Shown piece by piece: positions 15,490-23,213 of a stretch of DNA of 64,000 bases. The stretch spans positions 186,001-250,000 of the forward strand of contig NZ_RXFT01000001.1 in assembly GCF_003952165.1 (NCBI RefSeq). Direction: 5' to 3'. This DNA comes from Variovorax guangxiensis. Its GTDB lineage: Bacteria > Pseudomonadota > Gammaproteobacteria > Burkholderiales > Burkholderiaceae_C. The notes under the pieces are model-generated. The model was not told the origin of the DNA and did no database searches. It saw only the letters and a program-made list of their open reading frames with translations. The first letter of the stretch is position 1, and each line of letters opens with the position of its first letter. The position numbers were made by a program, and so were the translations under genes.

Positions 15490-16791
15490 ATGCGCCACCT
15501 AGCCGGGAATCACAAAGTTATCGAGCACGCGGACAGCGTGGCGCTGGGCATCAACCTGCGCCACCTGCGCGCGTTCTCGGCGGTGGCCTCGGCCGGGAGC
15601 ATCGCGGCGGCGGCCGACGCGCTGTTCCGCGTGGCCTCGGCGGTGACGCGCTCCATCCTCGACCTGGAGGCCGTGCTCGGCAGGCCGCTGTTCGACCGGG
15701 GCCCGCGCGGCGTGGCGCTCAATGCCTATGGCGAGCTGGTGCTGGCGCGCGCGCTGCGCATCGAGCGCGAGTTCGAGGAGGCGCGCGCGCAGCTTGCAAC
15801 CCGTGGCGGCGTGGCCGGCGCAGGGGGCGCGGCCGACGTGCACTCGCTCTTCGCGTCGATCCTCAACGGCCGGCGGCTCGCTGTGATCGCGAGCCTCGCC
15901 GAAAAGCGCAACATGCCGGCCGTCGCGCGCGAGTTCGGCATCACGCAGCCGGCGATCAGCAGCGCGCTGAAGGACCTGGAAAGCGGGCTGGGCGTGACGC
16001 TCTTCAACCGCAACGCGCGCGGGCTCTCGGCCACGCCGGCCGGGGAGATCGTGGCCTTCTACTTCAGGCGCGTGCTGTCGGAGCTGCGGCACATCGGCCC
16101 CGACATCGCGGCCAGCGAGGGCACGCTGCAGGGCCGCGTGGTGGTGGGCGCGCTGCCGCTGGGGCGCACGCAGATCCTGCCGCTGGCCATCGCCTCGCTG
16201 CTCGCGCGGCATCCGCGCCTGCACGTCGCGACGGTGGAGAGCCCGTACGACGCGCTGGCCGCTTCGCTGCGCAGCGGCGACATCGACTTCATCCTCGGCG
16301 CCCTGCGCACCGCTGGCGAGGCGAAGGACCTGCAGCAGGAGCCGCTCTTCGAGGACCGCATCTCGGTGATCGCCCGCGCCGGGCACCCACTCGCGCGGGC
16401 GAAGCGCATCGACTTCAGGACGCTGCGCGAGGCGAGGTGGACGCTCTCGCGCCCCGGTTCACCGTCTCGCGAGCTGCTGGAGCGCTTCTTCTCCGAAGCG
16501 CGGCAGGCGCCGCCGGTGCCCGCGGTGGAGACGGGCGACCTCGCCGTGCTGCGCAGCCTGCTGCTGGAGAGCGACATGCTCACCGCGATCTCCGCGCACC
16601 AGCTGCGCTACGAGATCCGCGACGGCAGCCTGGTGGTGCTGGACTTTCCGCTGGAGGAAACCCGCCGCGAGATCGGCCTGAGCCAGCGCCAGGGTGCCTT
16701 CCCTTCGCCGGGCGCGCGGGCGTTGATGGAGGAGATTCGCCAGGTGGTGGCCGGTTCGCCGGACTTCCGCACGCCGAACGGCCGGAAGTGA
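15490..16791 (+). CDS. LysR-type regulator with two tandem winged-HTH domains
   Basis: A 433-residue regulator, over 100 residues longer than a standard LysR protein. A first LysR-type wHTH lies at about residues 22-82 (LRHLRAFSAVASAGSIAAAADALF, then GRPLFDRGPRGVALNAYG). After a linker, a second lies at about 127-187 (NMPAVAREFGITQPAISSALKDLE, then GVTLFNRNARGLSATPAGE). A single effector-binding domain follows from about residue 210. The gallate-cleavage operon is divergent across a 169-bp gap, so it is its probable target. The frame also allows a TTG at 15481. GGAGGAG at 15472-15478 is 11 bp before the chosen ATG and only 2 bp before the TTG. Confidence 0.9.
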   Translation: MRHLAGNHKVIEHADSVALGINLRHLRAFSAVASAGSIAAAADALFRVASAVTRSILDLEAVLGRPLFDRGPRGVALNAYGELVLARALRIEREFEEARAQLATRGGVAGAGGAADVHSLFASILNGRRLAVIASLAEKRNMPAVAREFGITQPAISSALKDLESGLGVTLFNRNARGLSATPAGEIVAFYFRRVLSELRHIGPDIAASEGTLQGRVVVGALPLGRTQILPLAIASLLARHPRLHVATVESPYDALAASLRSGDIDFILGALRTAGEAKDLQQEPLFEDRISVIARAGHPLARAKRIDFRTLREARWTLSRPGSPSRELLERFFSEARQAPPVPAVETGDLAVLRSLLLESDMLTAISAHQLRYEIRDGSLVVLDFPLEETRREIGLSQRQGAFPSPGARALMEEIRQVVAGSPDFRTPNGRK

Positions 16792-17321
16792 AGCATCGCC
16801 GCGGCAAGGTCGAAGCCGCGGCACACACCGGCGGCGACCGCGCCGGCGACGGCCAGCATCGCAGCCATGTGCACGCCGACCGCCGCGAGGGCCAGCAGCA
16901 GCGAACCCGACGCGGTGATCTCTCGGGCCGCAGGAGCTTCGCTCATGCACAGCGGGATCAGCGCGGGCACCAGCATCAGCCCGGCGCCGTGCGCGGTGGC
17001 CATCATGAAGGACCAGAGCGCTAGCCCCGTGTGACTGGTCTTGCCGCGCCGCAGGTGGTGCGCCACGGCCGCGACGAGCAGCAAGCCCGCCAGCACCAGC
17101 AGCACCGTGCGATCCATCGATGGAGCGAACACGACTGCGCCGGCCACCAGTGCTACGGAAGCGGCATGCCCGAGGGCGATCGGCACCAGGGCCCGAAGCA
17201 CCCGCGAACGGTCGTGCGAGCGCAGGCCCGAAGCGGCGGCGAAGGCCCAGCCGGTGGCGGGATTCAGCCCGTGAAGCGCGCCGACTCCCGCGACCGCGAG
17301 CCATGGCCAGAGGCTTGCCAT
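16608..17321 (-). CDS. Integral membrane protein, unknown function, 3' end running into the LysR gene
   Basis: The first 170 residues are strongly hydrophobic, with about five membrane helices. It begins MASLWPWLAVAGVGALHGLNPATGWAFA; the GLNPATGW motif and H/D-containing loops recall NiCoT/UreH-like membrane families. The last 60 residues become polar and arginine-rich (WRISSINARAPGEGKAPWRW). They are encoded antisense to the last 184 bp of the LysR gene, which is unusual in a genome that otherwise avoids such overlaps. I suspect the true 3' end, including a final helix, has been lost or frameshifted and the frame now reads through. Function unknown. Confidence 0.6.
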   Translation of the reverse strand: MASLWPWLAVAGVGALHGLNPATGWAFAAASGLRSHDRSRVLRALVPIALGHAASVALVAGAVVFAPSMDRTVLLVLAGLLLVAAVAHHLRRGKTSHTGLALWSFMMATAHGAGLMLVPALIPLCMSEAPAAREITASGSLLLALAAVGVHMAAMLAVAGAVAAGVCRGFDLAAAMLHFRPFGVRKSGEPATTWRISSINARAPGEGKAPWRWLRPISRRVSSSGKSSTTRLPSRIS

Positions 17322-17364
17322 GATGTCGTCGCCTTCACGCGTCGAAGCTGCCGCCGTTCGCGCC

Positions 17365-18150
17365 TCAGGCCTGCCTGTCGCAGCAGCACGCGCCGATGGC
17401 GGGCGTCTCCGTCTGCGACTCGTAGCGGTCGTGGTGGCGCACCCAGTCCATCTTGTAGGGCACATCGCGCTCGTCGCGGCCCTTGGGCATGAGGTCCATC
17501 ATGTTGTAGGCGCCCATCATCACTTCCACGCCGCGGCCGAAGGTCGAGTAGGTGTGGAACACCTCGCCGGCCTCGTTCCTGTAGAACGCGCTGATGCCGG
17601 GCGCCTCGTCGTGCGGGAAGGGCAGCTTGCCGTAGTTGTAGTAGACCTCGCCGGTGGCCAGCTCCTCGGGCGTGAAGCTGACGTGGAAGTCGAGGTTGAA
17701 GTCGCTGCCGTGCGACGACACCCAGTCGAAGCGCCAGCCCATGCGTTCGCGGAACTGCATGATCTTCGCGAGCGGCGCGCGCGAGACGGCCACCAGCGTG
17801 ATGTCGCGGTGCGCGAGGTGCACGTTCATGCCGTCGGTGTGGTCGGCCATGAAGGAGCAGCTCTGGCAGCCTTGCTCCCAGTCCGGGCCGAGCATGAAGT
17901 GCTGCACCAGCAGCTGGCTGCGGCCCTTGAAGAGATCGGCCAGCGTGCGCTTGCCCTCGGGCGTGTCGAAGACGTAGTTCTTCTGCACGCGCTCCCACGG
18001 CAGCGCGCGGCGCTCGCGGGCGATCTGGTCGCGCAGATGTGTCAGTTCCTTTTCGCGTGCAAGGAATGCCTTGCGTTCCGCGAGCCACTGCTCGCTGGAG
18101 ACGACGCGATGGTTCGTCGTTTCGGGTCTCTCGATGGTCGTGGTGTTCAT
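17365..18150 (-). CDS. DUF899-family thioredoxin-like protein
   Basis: A 261-residue protein of the DUF899 (AhpC/TSA-related thioredoxin-fold) family. Hallmarks are WLAERKAFLAREKELTHLRD at the start, LPWERVQKNYVFD, the GCQSCSFMAD motif with two cysteines in a redox position, MGWRFDWVSS and a late TYSTFGRGVEVMMGAYNM. The C-terminus has a run of three cysteines (GACCCDR), which is odd and could bind a metal. No family member has a settled function. It lies 17 bp downstream of a beta-propeller gene on the same strand, and the two probably form an operon with the helix-turn-helix protein further upstream. No signal peptide, so cytoplasmic. Confidence 0.9.
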   Translation of the reverse strand: MNTTTIERPETTNHRVVSSEQWLAERKAFLAREKELTHLRDQIARERRALPWERVQKNYVFDTPEGKRTLADLFKGRSQLLVQHFMLGPDWEQGCQSCSFMADHTDGMNVHLAHRDITLVAVSRAPLAKIMQFRERMGWRFDWVSSHGSDFNLDFHVSFTPEELATGEVYYNYGKLPFPHDEAPGISAFYRNEAGEVFHTYSTFGRGVEVMMGAYNMMDLMPKGRDERDVPYKMDWVRHHDRYESQTETPAIGACCCDRQA

Positions 18151-18167
18151 GATGGATGGCTCCTGGG

Positions 18168-18836
18168 TCAGTGGCTGGACTGGGGGCGGCGCACCGCGCG
18201 GACCTTGCCGCTGGCGCCGCCGCCGGCATAGAAGAGACCGGCGCCGTCGGACTCGAGCCCGCTCACGCCCGCGCCGCGCGGCATTTCGAGCCGCTCGAGC
18301 ACGGCGCCGGTCTGCGGGTCGATGCGGCGGATGTCGCTTTCCTCCGCCTCCCAGGTGCCGTGCCAGAGTTCGCCGTCGACCCAGGTCACGCCGGTGACGA
18401 AGCGGTTCGACTCGATGGTGCGCACGACGGCGCCGGTCTCGGGGTTGACCTGGTGGATCTTGCGGTCGCGGTACTGGCCCACCCACAGGCTGCCCTCGGC
18501 CCAGGTCAGGCCCGAGTCGTAGCCGTTGCCGGGCGAGGGGATCGACGCCAGCACCTTGCCGGTGGCCGGGTCGATCTTGTCGATGCGCGACTCGGCGATC
18601 TGGTAGAGGTACTTGCCGTCGAAGGCGGTGCCGGCGTCGCAGGGCACGTCCAGCGTCTGGCTGGCCTCGCCGCTGGCGGGGTCGAAGGCCACCAGCTTCG
18701 CGCCGGTGGCGGCCCATACGCGGCGGCCGTCGTGGGTCACGCCGTGGACCTGGCCGGCACCGCCGAACGGGCCGTATTCGCGCACGATCTCGGCGGCGCG
18801 TACCGTGGGATGGCTCTTGCCTGTCTTGCTGCTCAT
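18168..18836 (-). CDS. Beta-propeller (SMP-30/Vgb-like) protein
   Basis: A 222-residue protein made of repeated propeller blades. Each has a strand pattern such as VWAATGAKLVAFDPASGE, YLYQIAESRIDKIDPATGK, SLWVGQYRDRKIHQVNPETG and DIRRIDPQTGAVLERL. This resembles the virginiamycin B lyase/SMP-30-like or glutamine-cyclotransferase-like propellers. It is shorter than most full propellers and has no signal peptide. Blades of this kind often only bind ligands, so enzyme activity should not be assumed. It is encoded between the DUF899 gene and a helix-turn-helix regulator 48 bp upstream, all leftward, and the three look like one unit. Confidence 0.8.
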   Translation of the reverse strand: MSSKTGKSHPTVRAAEIVREYGPFGGAGQVHGVTHDGRRVWAATGAKLVAFDPASGEASQTLDVPCDAGTAFDGKYLYQIAESRIDKIDPATGKVLASIPSPGNGYDSGLTWAEGSLWVGQYRDRKIHQVNPETGAVVRTIESNRFVTGVTWVDGELWHGTWEAEESDIRRIDPQTGAVLERLEMPRGAGVSGLESDGAGLFYAGGGASGKVRAVRRPQSSH

Positions 18837-18884
18837 CGTTGGCTCCTTGTGTGAAGCGCCCCGGACAGGCGCCTGGAGCCAACT

Positions 18885-20105
18885 CTATTCAATAGGCAGC
18901 GCAGCGGGGAGTAACAAGATCGTCGTGAATCCGGCCAGCGGCGGCGCGAGCCACTTCTGCGACCGGGCCTTGCCGATGGAGCGCACCCGGCCCTGCGCCT
19001 CCAGCTCGACCAGCGCGCGCTGCACCGTGCGCTGGCTGGCCCCCAGCGCCAGCGCGAGGGCCGAGGTGGACCATGCGGCGCCATCGGAAAGCAGCGCCGC
19101 CAGTGAGGCCTGTTCGCCGTCGATGGGCGGTGCCAGCACCGCGACGCCGCGCTCGCCCTGCGGCCGGAGCACGAAACCGCGCGGCGTGGCCTCGATGCTC
19201 GCCATCGCTTTGACGAGCGCGCGCAGCCGGCCTATCTCCACGCGCAGGCGCGCGCGATGCGTTTCGTCGGGGTGGCGGGTGCGGAAGGCGCTTTCGATCA
19301 GCGCCTCGCGATCGACATCGCCCGGCCATGCCTCGGCGAGCGAGCGTGCCAGCGAGAACAGCACCGGCCGCCGCGCCAGAGGCCGCCACGCATCGCCGGC
19401 GCCCAGGCCACGGCGGCAGGCGTCGACCACCAGCGTGTCCGAGGCGAGGAGGGCGGCGACTTCGCCCAGGCGCAGCGGCTGCTCGCCGCCGGAGCCGACC
19501 TGCCGGGCGGCGGGGCGCTCGAAGGCGGCTTGGGCCTCGGCGACTTCTGCGAGCAGGGCCGGCACGCGCGCGCGAACCGCTGCTTCGTGCGCACGGGCGA
19601 GCGAGGCCTGCGCAGGCGTGATGCGCAATGAGCGAAGCGACAGTTCTGTCGTCGCAAGCTCGGCCACCGCCGTCAGCGAGGGTGGCAGGCCGCGCGTGTT
19701 GAGATGAGCGAGGGCCGCCTCCGCGTCTTCGAGCCGGCCCAGCAGCAGCAGGCGGCGCGCCGCGATCAGCCGGGCCTGCACTGCATTGGCGTGATCCTCG
19801 TGCGATTCGAGCGCGGTGGCGGCATGCGCCAGCGAGCGTGTCGATCCGCCCAGGTCGCGCATAGCCAGGGCGACTTCGGCCTCGGCGACGATGCAGCGGG
19901 CGCGCGAAAGCTCCTCATGCGCACCGAAGCCGCGCGCGGCGCGCCGCAGCAACTCGCGCGCACGCGGATGCTCGCCGAGCTGGGCCATCGCGATGCCGCG
20001 CAGCGCCAGCGCCGGCGGATCGTCGCGCAGGGCGACCCGCTTGAGCGCTCCGAGCGCATCGCCCGCGGCAAGGGCGCGGGCGGAGGCGGCGATGAGGGAG
20101 TCCAT
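18885..20105 (-). CDS. Transcriptional regulator: TPR-like N-terminal region with C-terminal winged HTH
   Basis: A 406-residue alanine- and leucine-rich protein. The first 230 residues are helical pairs that look like degenerate tetratricopeptide repeats (for example LALRGIAMAQLGEHPRARE and LLLLGRLEDAEAALAHLN). A wHTH at about residues 345-400 reads STSALALALGASQRTVQRALVELEAQGRVRSIG. The middle section (LRVEIGRLRALVKAM) may be a second DNA-binding or dimer region. It is the first gene of the leftward unit with the propeller and DUF899 genes and probably regulates them. The ligand or signal is unknown. Similar proteins occur next to DUF899-type genes, but I know of no characterised member. Confidence 0.75.
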   Translation of the reverse strand: MDSLIAASARALAAGDALGALKRVALRDDPPALALRGIAMAQLGEHPRARELLRRAARGFGAHEELSRARCIVAEAEVALAMRDLGGSTRSLAHAATALESHEDHANAVQARLIAARRLLLLGRLEDAEAALAHLNTRGLPPSLTAVAELATTELSLRSLRITPAQASLARAHEAAVRARVPALLAEVAEAQAAFERPAARQVGSGGEQPLRLGEVAALLASDTLVVDACRRGLGAGDAWRPLARRPVLFSLARSLAEAWPGDVDREALIESAFRTRHPDETHRARLRVEIGRLRALVKAMASIEATPRGFVLRPQGERGVAVLAPPIDGEQASLAALLSDGAAWSTSALALALGASQRTVQRALVELEAQGRVRSIGKARSQKWLAPPLAGFTTILLLPAALPIE

Positions 20106-20163
20106 GGAGGCGGATTATCTTGATGGCGGCCTCCGCGTTGACAGGTTGTGTTGCTTTGCCGCT

Positions 20164-20700
20164 TCAGGCCGCGAGCTTCCCGTTCTTCGGCTGCGGCACG
20201 CGCGACTGCGGTGCCTGCCGGGGCCAGACACCGGAGCAATACAGCGCCCAGGCAATAAAAACGGGCTGGAACAGCGGCCGGATCCAGAAGTACCACGCGC
20301 CGAACTCCAGCCCCTGCACCGTCTGCCCCTTGAGCGCGACGCTGATGTTCGCGCTGACCACGCAGACCAGCATCACCGAGAGCCAGATGCCCGCCTGCCG
20401 CTGCAGGTTGGGCAGGCCGAGGCGCCGGTAGACCGGCACCGGGACCAGCAGGCCCAGTCCGCCGGCAAGCTCCGCAACGCCGGTCAGGTAGACCCAGGCC
20501 AGTGCGTGCCCGGCGAGGGCGTCGGGAATCATCGGCGCGTAGCGCGTGGAGGCGCTCACGAAGTGGTCGACGCCGGTGAACAGGAAGCCGAGGCCCATGC
20601 CCCAGCGCATGGCGGCGCGCAGGCCCAGCGGGCGCTTCAGCAGATGGGACACCGCCCAGGCGATCACGCCGAAGGAGGAGATGAAGAAGAGAAAGCTCAT
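20164..20700 (-). CDS. DoxX-family membrane protein
   Basis: A 178-residue inner-membrane protein with four hydrophobic helices in the DoxX arrangement: a first helix, then RWGMGLGFLFTGVDHF, an acidic GVAELAGGLGLLVP helix typical of DoxX, then two more helices and a short basic tail. DoxX-like proteins are small quinone-linked or redox-associated membrane proteins of uncertain role. It faces a TetR regulator across a 75-bp gap with a perfectly placed inverted repeat, so TetR most likely represses it. On its own strand, TTGACA (20759-20754) and CACAAT 18 bp downstream make a plausible promoter overlapped by the operator arms. Confidence 0.87.
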   Translation of the reverse strand: MSFLFFISSFGVIAWAVSHLLKRPLGLRAAMRWGMGLGFLFTGVDHFVSASTRYAPMIPDALAGHALAWVYLTGVAELAGGLGLLVPVPVYRRLGLPNLQRQAGIWLSVMLVCVVSANISVALKGQTVQGLEFGAWYFWIRPLFQPVFIAWALYCSGVWPRQAPQSRVPQPKNGKLAA

Positions 20701-20714
20701 GACGGACGACGTGT

Positions 20715-20760
20715 GTTTACAGTGGAAACATTGTGCGGGCGTATAGTTTCCACTGTCAAC
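20715..20760. promoter_or_regulatory. TetR operator: two 15-bp inverted arms overlapping divergent promoters
   Basis: GTTTACAGTGGAAAC at 20715-20729 is mirrored by GTTTCCACTGTCAAC at 20746-20760. The arms are complementary at 14 of 15 positions with a 16-bp spacer. They occupy the gap between the DoxX and TetR genes and cover the likely -35 of the DoxX promoter (TTGACA on the minus strand). This is a classic position for TetR repression of both genes. Confidence 0.8.
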
Positions 20761-20775
20761 ATCAGGGCATTACCG

Positions 20776-21423
20776 ATGAGCACGAACTCGTCTTCCTCTT
20801 CATCATCATCCTCTTCGTACCACCATGGCGATCTCAAGGCGGGCCTTCTTGCCTATGCCCGCGAGCAGATGGAGCGCGACAACCTCGACGGCCTTTCGAT
20901 GCGCGAGATGGCCAAGGCCGTGGGCGTCTCGCACACCGCCGCGTACCGCCATTTCCAGGACAAGCGCGCGCTGATGGAGGCCGTGGCGCTGCAGGGCTTC
21001 GAGGAGATGCAGGCGGCCTGCCAGTCGGCGATCGACGCGGCTCCCGCCGGCGCCCGTTCGAGGCTCAAGGCCTGTGGCAGCGCCTATGTCGGCTTCGGGC
21101 TGAGGTCGCCGCGGCTGCTGGCCCACATGTTCGGCGCGGTAGCTCAATCGCGCTCGAACGAAGGGCTGGTGCAGGCCGGCGCGCGACTCTTCGACCAGCT
21201 GCTCCAGCTGGTGGGCGACGGTCAGGCCGATGGCACCTTCCGCGAGGGCGATGCCCGGCAGCTTTCGCACACCTGCTGGGCGATGGTGCATGGCCTCTCG
21301 GCATTGCTGGGCGTGGGCGTGATGCGCACGCCCGATGCGCAGATCGACACCCTGATGCTCAGCGCCGGGCAGGCGCTCGATGTGCTGCTCGACGGAATTG
21401 CGGCGAACACTGCCTCATGCTGA
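20776..21423 (+). CDS. TetR-family transcriptional regulator with poly-serine N-terminus
   Basis: A 215-residue TetR protein. A tail of about ten serines (residues 5-14) precedes YHHGDLKAGLL and the HTH (SMREMAKAVGVSHTAAYRHFQDKRALMEAV). The HHGDL start with a WHG-type C-terminal ligand domain (SHTCWAMVHGLSALLGVGVM) is common in regulators of small redox or efflux genes. It is divergent from the DoxX gene and probably represses it and itself through the dyad at 20715-20760. The serine codons alternate between TCx and AGC types, so the run is not a simple triplet expansion. The start ATG sits just past the operator. Effector unknown. Confidence 0.93.
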   Translation: MSTNSSSSSSSSSSYHHGDLKAGLLAYAREQMERDNLDGLSMREMAKAVGVSHTAAYRHFQDKRALMEAVALQGFEEMQAACQSAIDAAPAGARSRLKACGSAYVGFGLRSPRLLAHMFGAVAQSRSNEGLVQAGARLFDQLLQLVGDGQADGTFREGDARQLSHTCWAMVHGLSALLGVGVMRTPDAQIDTLMLSAGQALDVLLDGIAANTASC

Positions 21424-21544
21424 TGGCCCCGGGGTGCTGTGCGCATCCCGCACAACACTTGTCGCTGCGCCCGCCTAGGCGTGAAGGAAGGCCGTTCCTA
21501 GACTTTCCCCCATCGATTTCGATGGACCTACAGGAACAGCAAAC

Positions 21545-22267
21545 ATGTCTTTCTCATCAGGACTCTCCCGCCGCGGACTCATGGGCGTGCTCGTCGCGCC
21601 GTGTGCGGCCGGCATCGTCGGCGGCTCGGCGGCAGCGGCTGCAACAACGCAGCCGTTGCCCACGCCCACCATCCGCGCGATGTTGGGCGCGAAGCCGATA
21701 CAGCAACTGCGCCGCAACGCGACGGCGCTGCTGGTGATCGACTTCCAGAACGAATACTTCACCGGCCGCATGCCCATTGCCGACGGCGCGCGCGCCGCTG
21801 CCCAGACCAGGCGCCTGCTGGCCTGGGCCGACCAGCACGCGATGCCCGTCTTCCAGATCCAGCACATCGCCCCCGAAGGCGCAGCCACCTTCGCCAGGGA
21901 CGGCAAGACCGTCGCCTTCCACCCCGAGATGCAGCCCCGCTCGCGCGACAAGGTCGTGCAGAAGACCACCGTCAGTGTCTTCGCGAGCACCGACATCGCG
22001 CAGCAACTGCGCTCGGCCGGCGTGCAGACGCTGGTGATCGCCGGCCTGATGACCCATGCCTGCGTGGCCGGCGCCGCCCGCGACGCAGGGCCGCAGGGCT
22101 TCGACGTGGTCGTGTCTTCCGATGCCACCGCCACCCGCGCGATCCGCCGCGAGAACGGCGACACCGTGTCGCACGACAGCCTGCACCGCGCGGCGCTGGC
22201 CGAGATCGAGGACACCTTCGGCGACGTGCTGAGCACTTCGCAGATCCTGGCCCTGCCGGTCGCCTGA
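21545..22267 (+). CDS. Isochorismatase-family cysteine hydrolase with Tat-like leader
   Basis: A 240-residue isochorismatase-fold protein with the catalytic triad visible: D66 in ALLVIDFQNEY, K140 in VVQKTTVSVF and C173 in GLMTHACVAGAAR. Such enzymes hydrolyse amides or vinyl ethers, for example nicotinamidase, N-carbamoylsarcosinase or isochorismatase. The first 30 residues (SRRGLMGVLVAPCAAGIVGG) form a twin-arginine-type signal, which is unusual because most relatives are cytoplasmic. It is followed 43 bp downstream by a LysR regulator on the same strand. No siderophore genes are present, so a catabolic or detoxifying role is more likely than isochorismate metabolism. Confidence 0.88.
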   Translation: MSFSSGLSRRGLMGVLVAPCAAGIVGGSAAAAATTQPLPTPTIRAMLGAKPIQQLRRNATALLVIDFQNEYFTGRMPIADGARAAAQTRRLLAWADQHAMPVFQIQHIAPEGAATFARDGKTVAFHPEMQPRSRDKVVQKTTVSVFASTDIAQQLRSAGVQTLVIAGLMTHACVAGAARDAGPQGFDVVVSSDATATRAIRRENGDTVSHDSLHRAALAEIEDTFGDVLSTSQILALPVA

Positions 22268-22310
22268 CGGAAAATGCGCGGCTTCTGAAGTACCCGCGGG
22301 AGGGCGGCGC

Positions 22311-23198
22311 ATGGATCAGGTCAAGGCGATGCGTGCCTTTCAACGCATCGCGCAGGCGAAGAGCCTCTCGGCGGCAGCCCAGTCGCTGGACACGACGCAC
22401 TCCAGCCTCTCGCGCCAGCTGCAGGCGCTGGAGAAATCGCTGGGCGCGCAGCTGGTGCGGCGCGACACGCGCGGCATCACGCTGACCGAGGCGGGCAGCC
22501 GCTACTACGCCGCCTGCGCCGACATCCTTTCGCGGCTCGATGCCGCGCAGGCGGATGTCGCGGCCGATGGCAAGGCGCCCTCGGGCACGCTGAAGGTGAG
22601 CATGCCGCTGGCGATCGCGACGCTCGAGCTGCCCGAGTGGCTGCCGGCGTTCCAGTCGCGCCATCCGGGCATCCGGCTGGAGGTGGTCTGCACCGACCGC
22701 TTCACGAAGCTGGTCGCCGAAGGCATCGACGTCGCGCTGCGCATCAGCGATGGGCTGGAAGACGCTTCGATGATGGCGAGGACGCTGGCGGTCTCCGACA
22801 TGGTGCTTGTCGCCGCGCCGCGCTACCTGGTGGAGCACGGTGTTCCCGCAGAGGCGGACGAGTTGTCGAAGCACCAGTGCCTGCTCCACAACGGGCCCGA
22901 AAGTCCCGCGCACTGGACGCTGCACATGCCCGATGGCCGGCAGCAGTCATGCAAGCCGGAAGGGCGCTTCGCCTGCGACACGATCACCGCGCTGTACTCG
23001 GCCGCGAAATGCGGCCTTGGCATTGCCGCGCTGACATGGCACACGGTGCGCTCCGACCTGCAGTCGGGCGCCCTGGTCCGCGTGCTGCCGGAGGTCACGC
23101 TGGGGCAGCGCACCTATGCGGCGCTGTATCCGCGCACGCGGCATGTTCAGCCCTCTGTGCGCGCCTTCATCGATTTCATGGCGGGCCACTACCGGTAG
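22311..23198 (+). CDS. LysR-family transcriptional regulator
   Basis: A 295-residue LysR protein. The wHTH is in residues 1-60 (AMRAFQRIAQAKSLSAAAQSLD, then LVRRDTRGITLTEAGSRYY), followed by an effector domain from about residue 90 (GTLKVSMPLAIATLELPEWL). The pattern (substitution of short LysR motifs plus HWTLHMPDG) fits the large CrgA/AaeR-like subgroup that often controls nearby oxidoreductases or hydrolases. It lies 43 bp after the isochorismatase-like gene in the same direction, so the two may be cotranscribed. The next gene is convergent. Target not evident. Confidence 0.93.
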   Translation: MDQVKAMRAFQRIAQAKSLSAAAQSLDTTHSSLSRQLQALEKSLGAQLVRRDTRGITLTEAGSRYYAACADILSRLDAAQADVAADGKAPSGTLKVSMPLAIATLELPEWLPAFQSRHPGIRLEVVCTDRFTKLVAEGIDVALRISDGLEDASMMARTLAVSDMVLVAAPRYLVEHGVPAEADELSKHQCLLHNGPESPAHWTLHMPDGRQQSCKPEGRFACDTITALYSAAKCGLGIAALTWHTVRSDLQSGALVRVLPEVTLGQRTYAALYPRTRHVQPSVRAFIDFMAGHYR

Positions 23199-23213
23199 CG
23201 GCCGCGCGGCCGG

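Noticed and set aside
12277..15498. Single open frame of more than 1,000 codons on the minus strand across three genes.
   Set aside because: Only its downstream third is real protein (the dioxygenase). The rest is an arginine/alanine-rich read of the aldolase and hydratase genes in the wrong frame, an artefact of high GC.
13857..17024. A 1,055-codon plus-strand frame opposite the gallate genes and across the LysR gene.
   Set aside because: No recognisable domain. It covers both the antisense of well-supported genes and the LysR gene in a wrong frame.
23199..23213. GC-only palindrome (CGGCCGCGCGGCCG) between the LysR and hydrolase genes.
   Set aside because: It lies in a 15-bp convergent gap, but lacks a T-run and is expected by chance in very GC-rich DNA.
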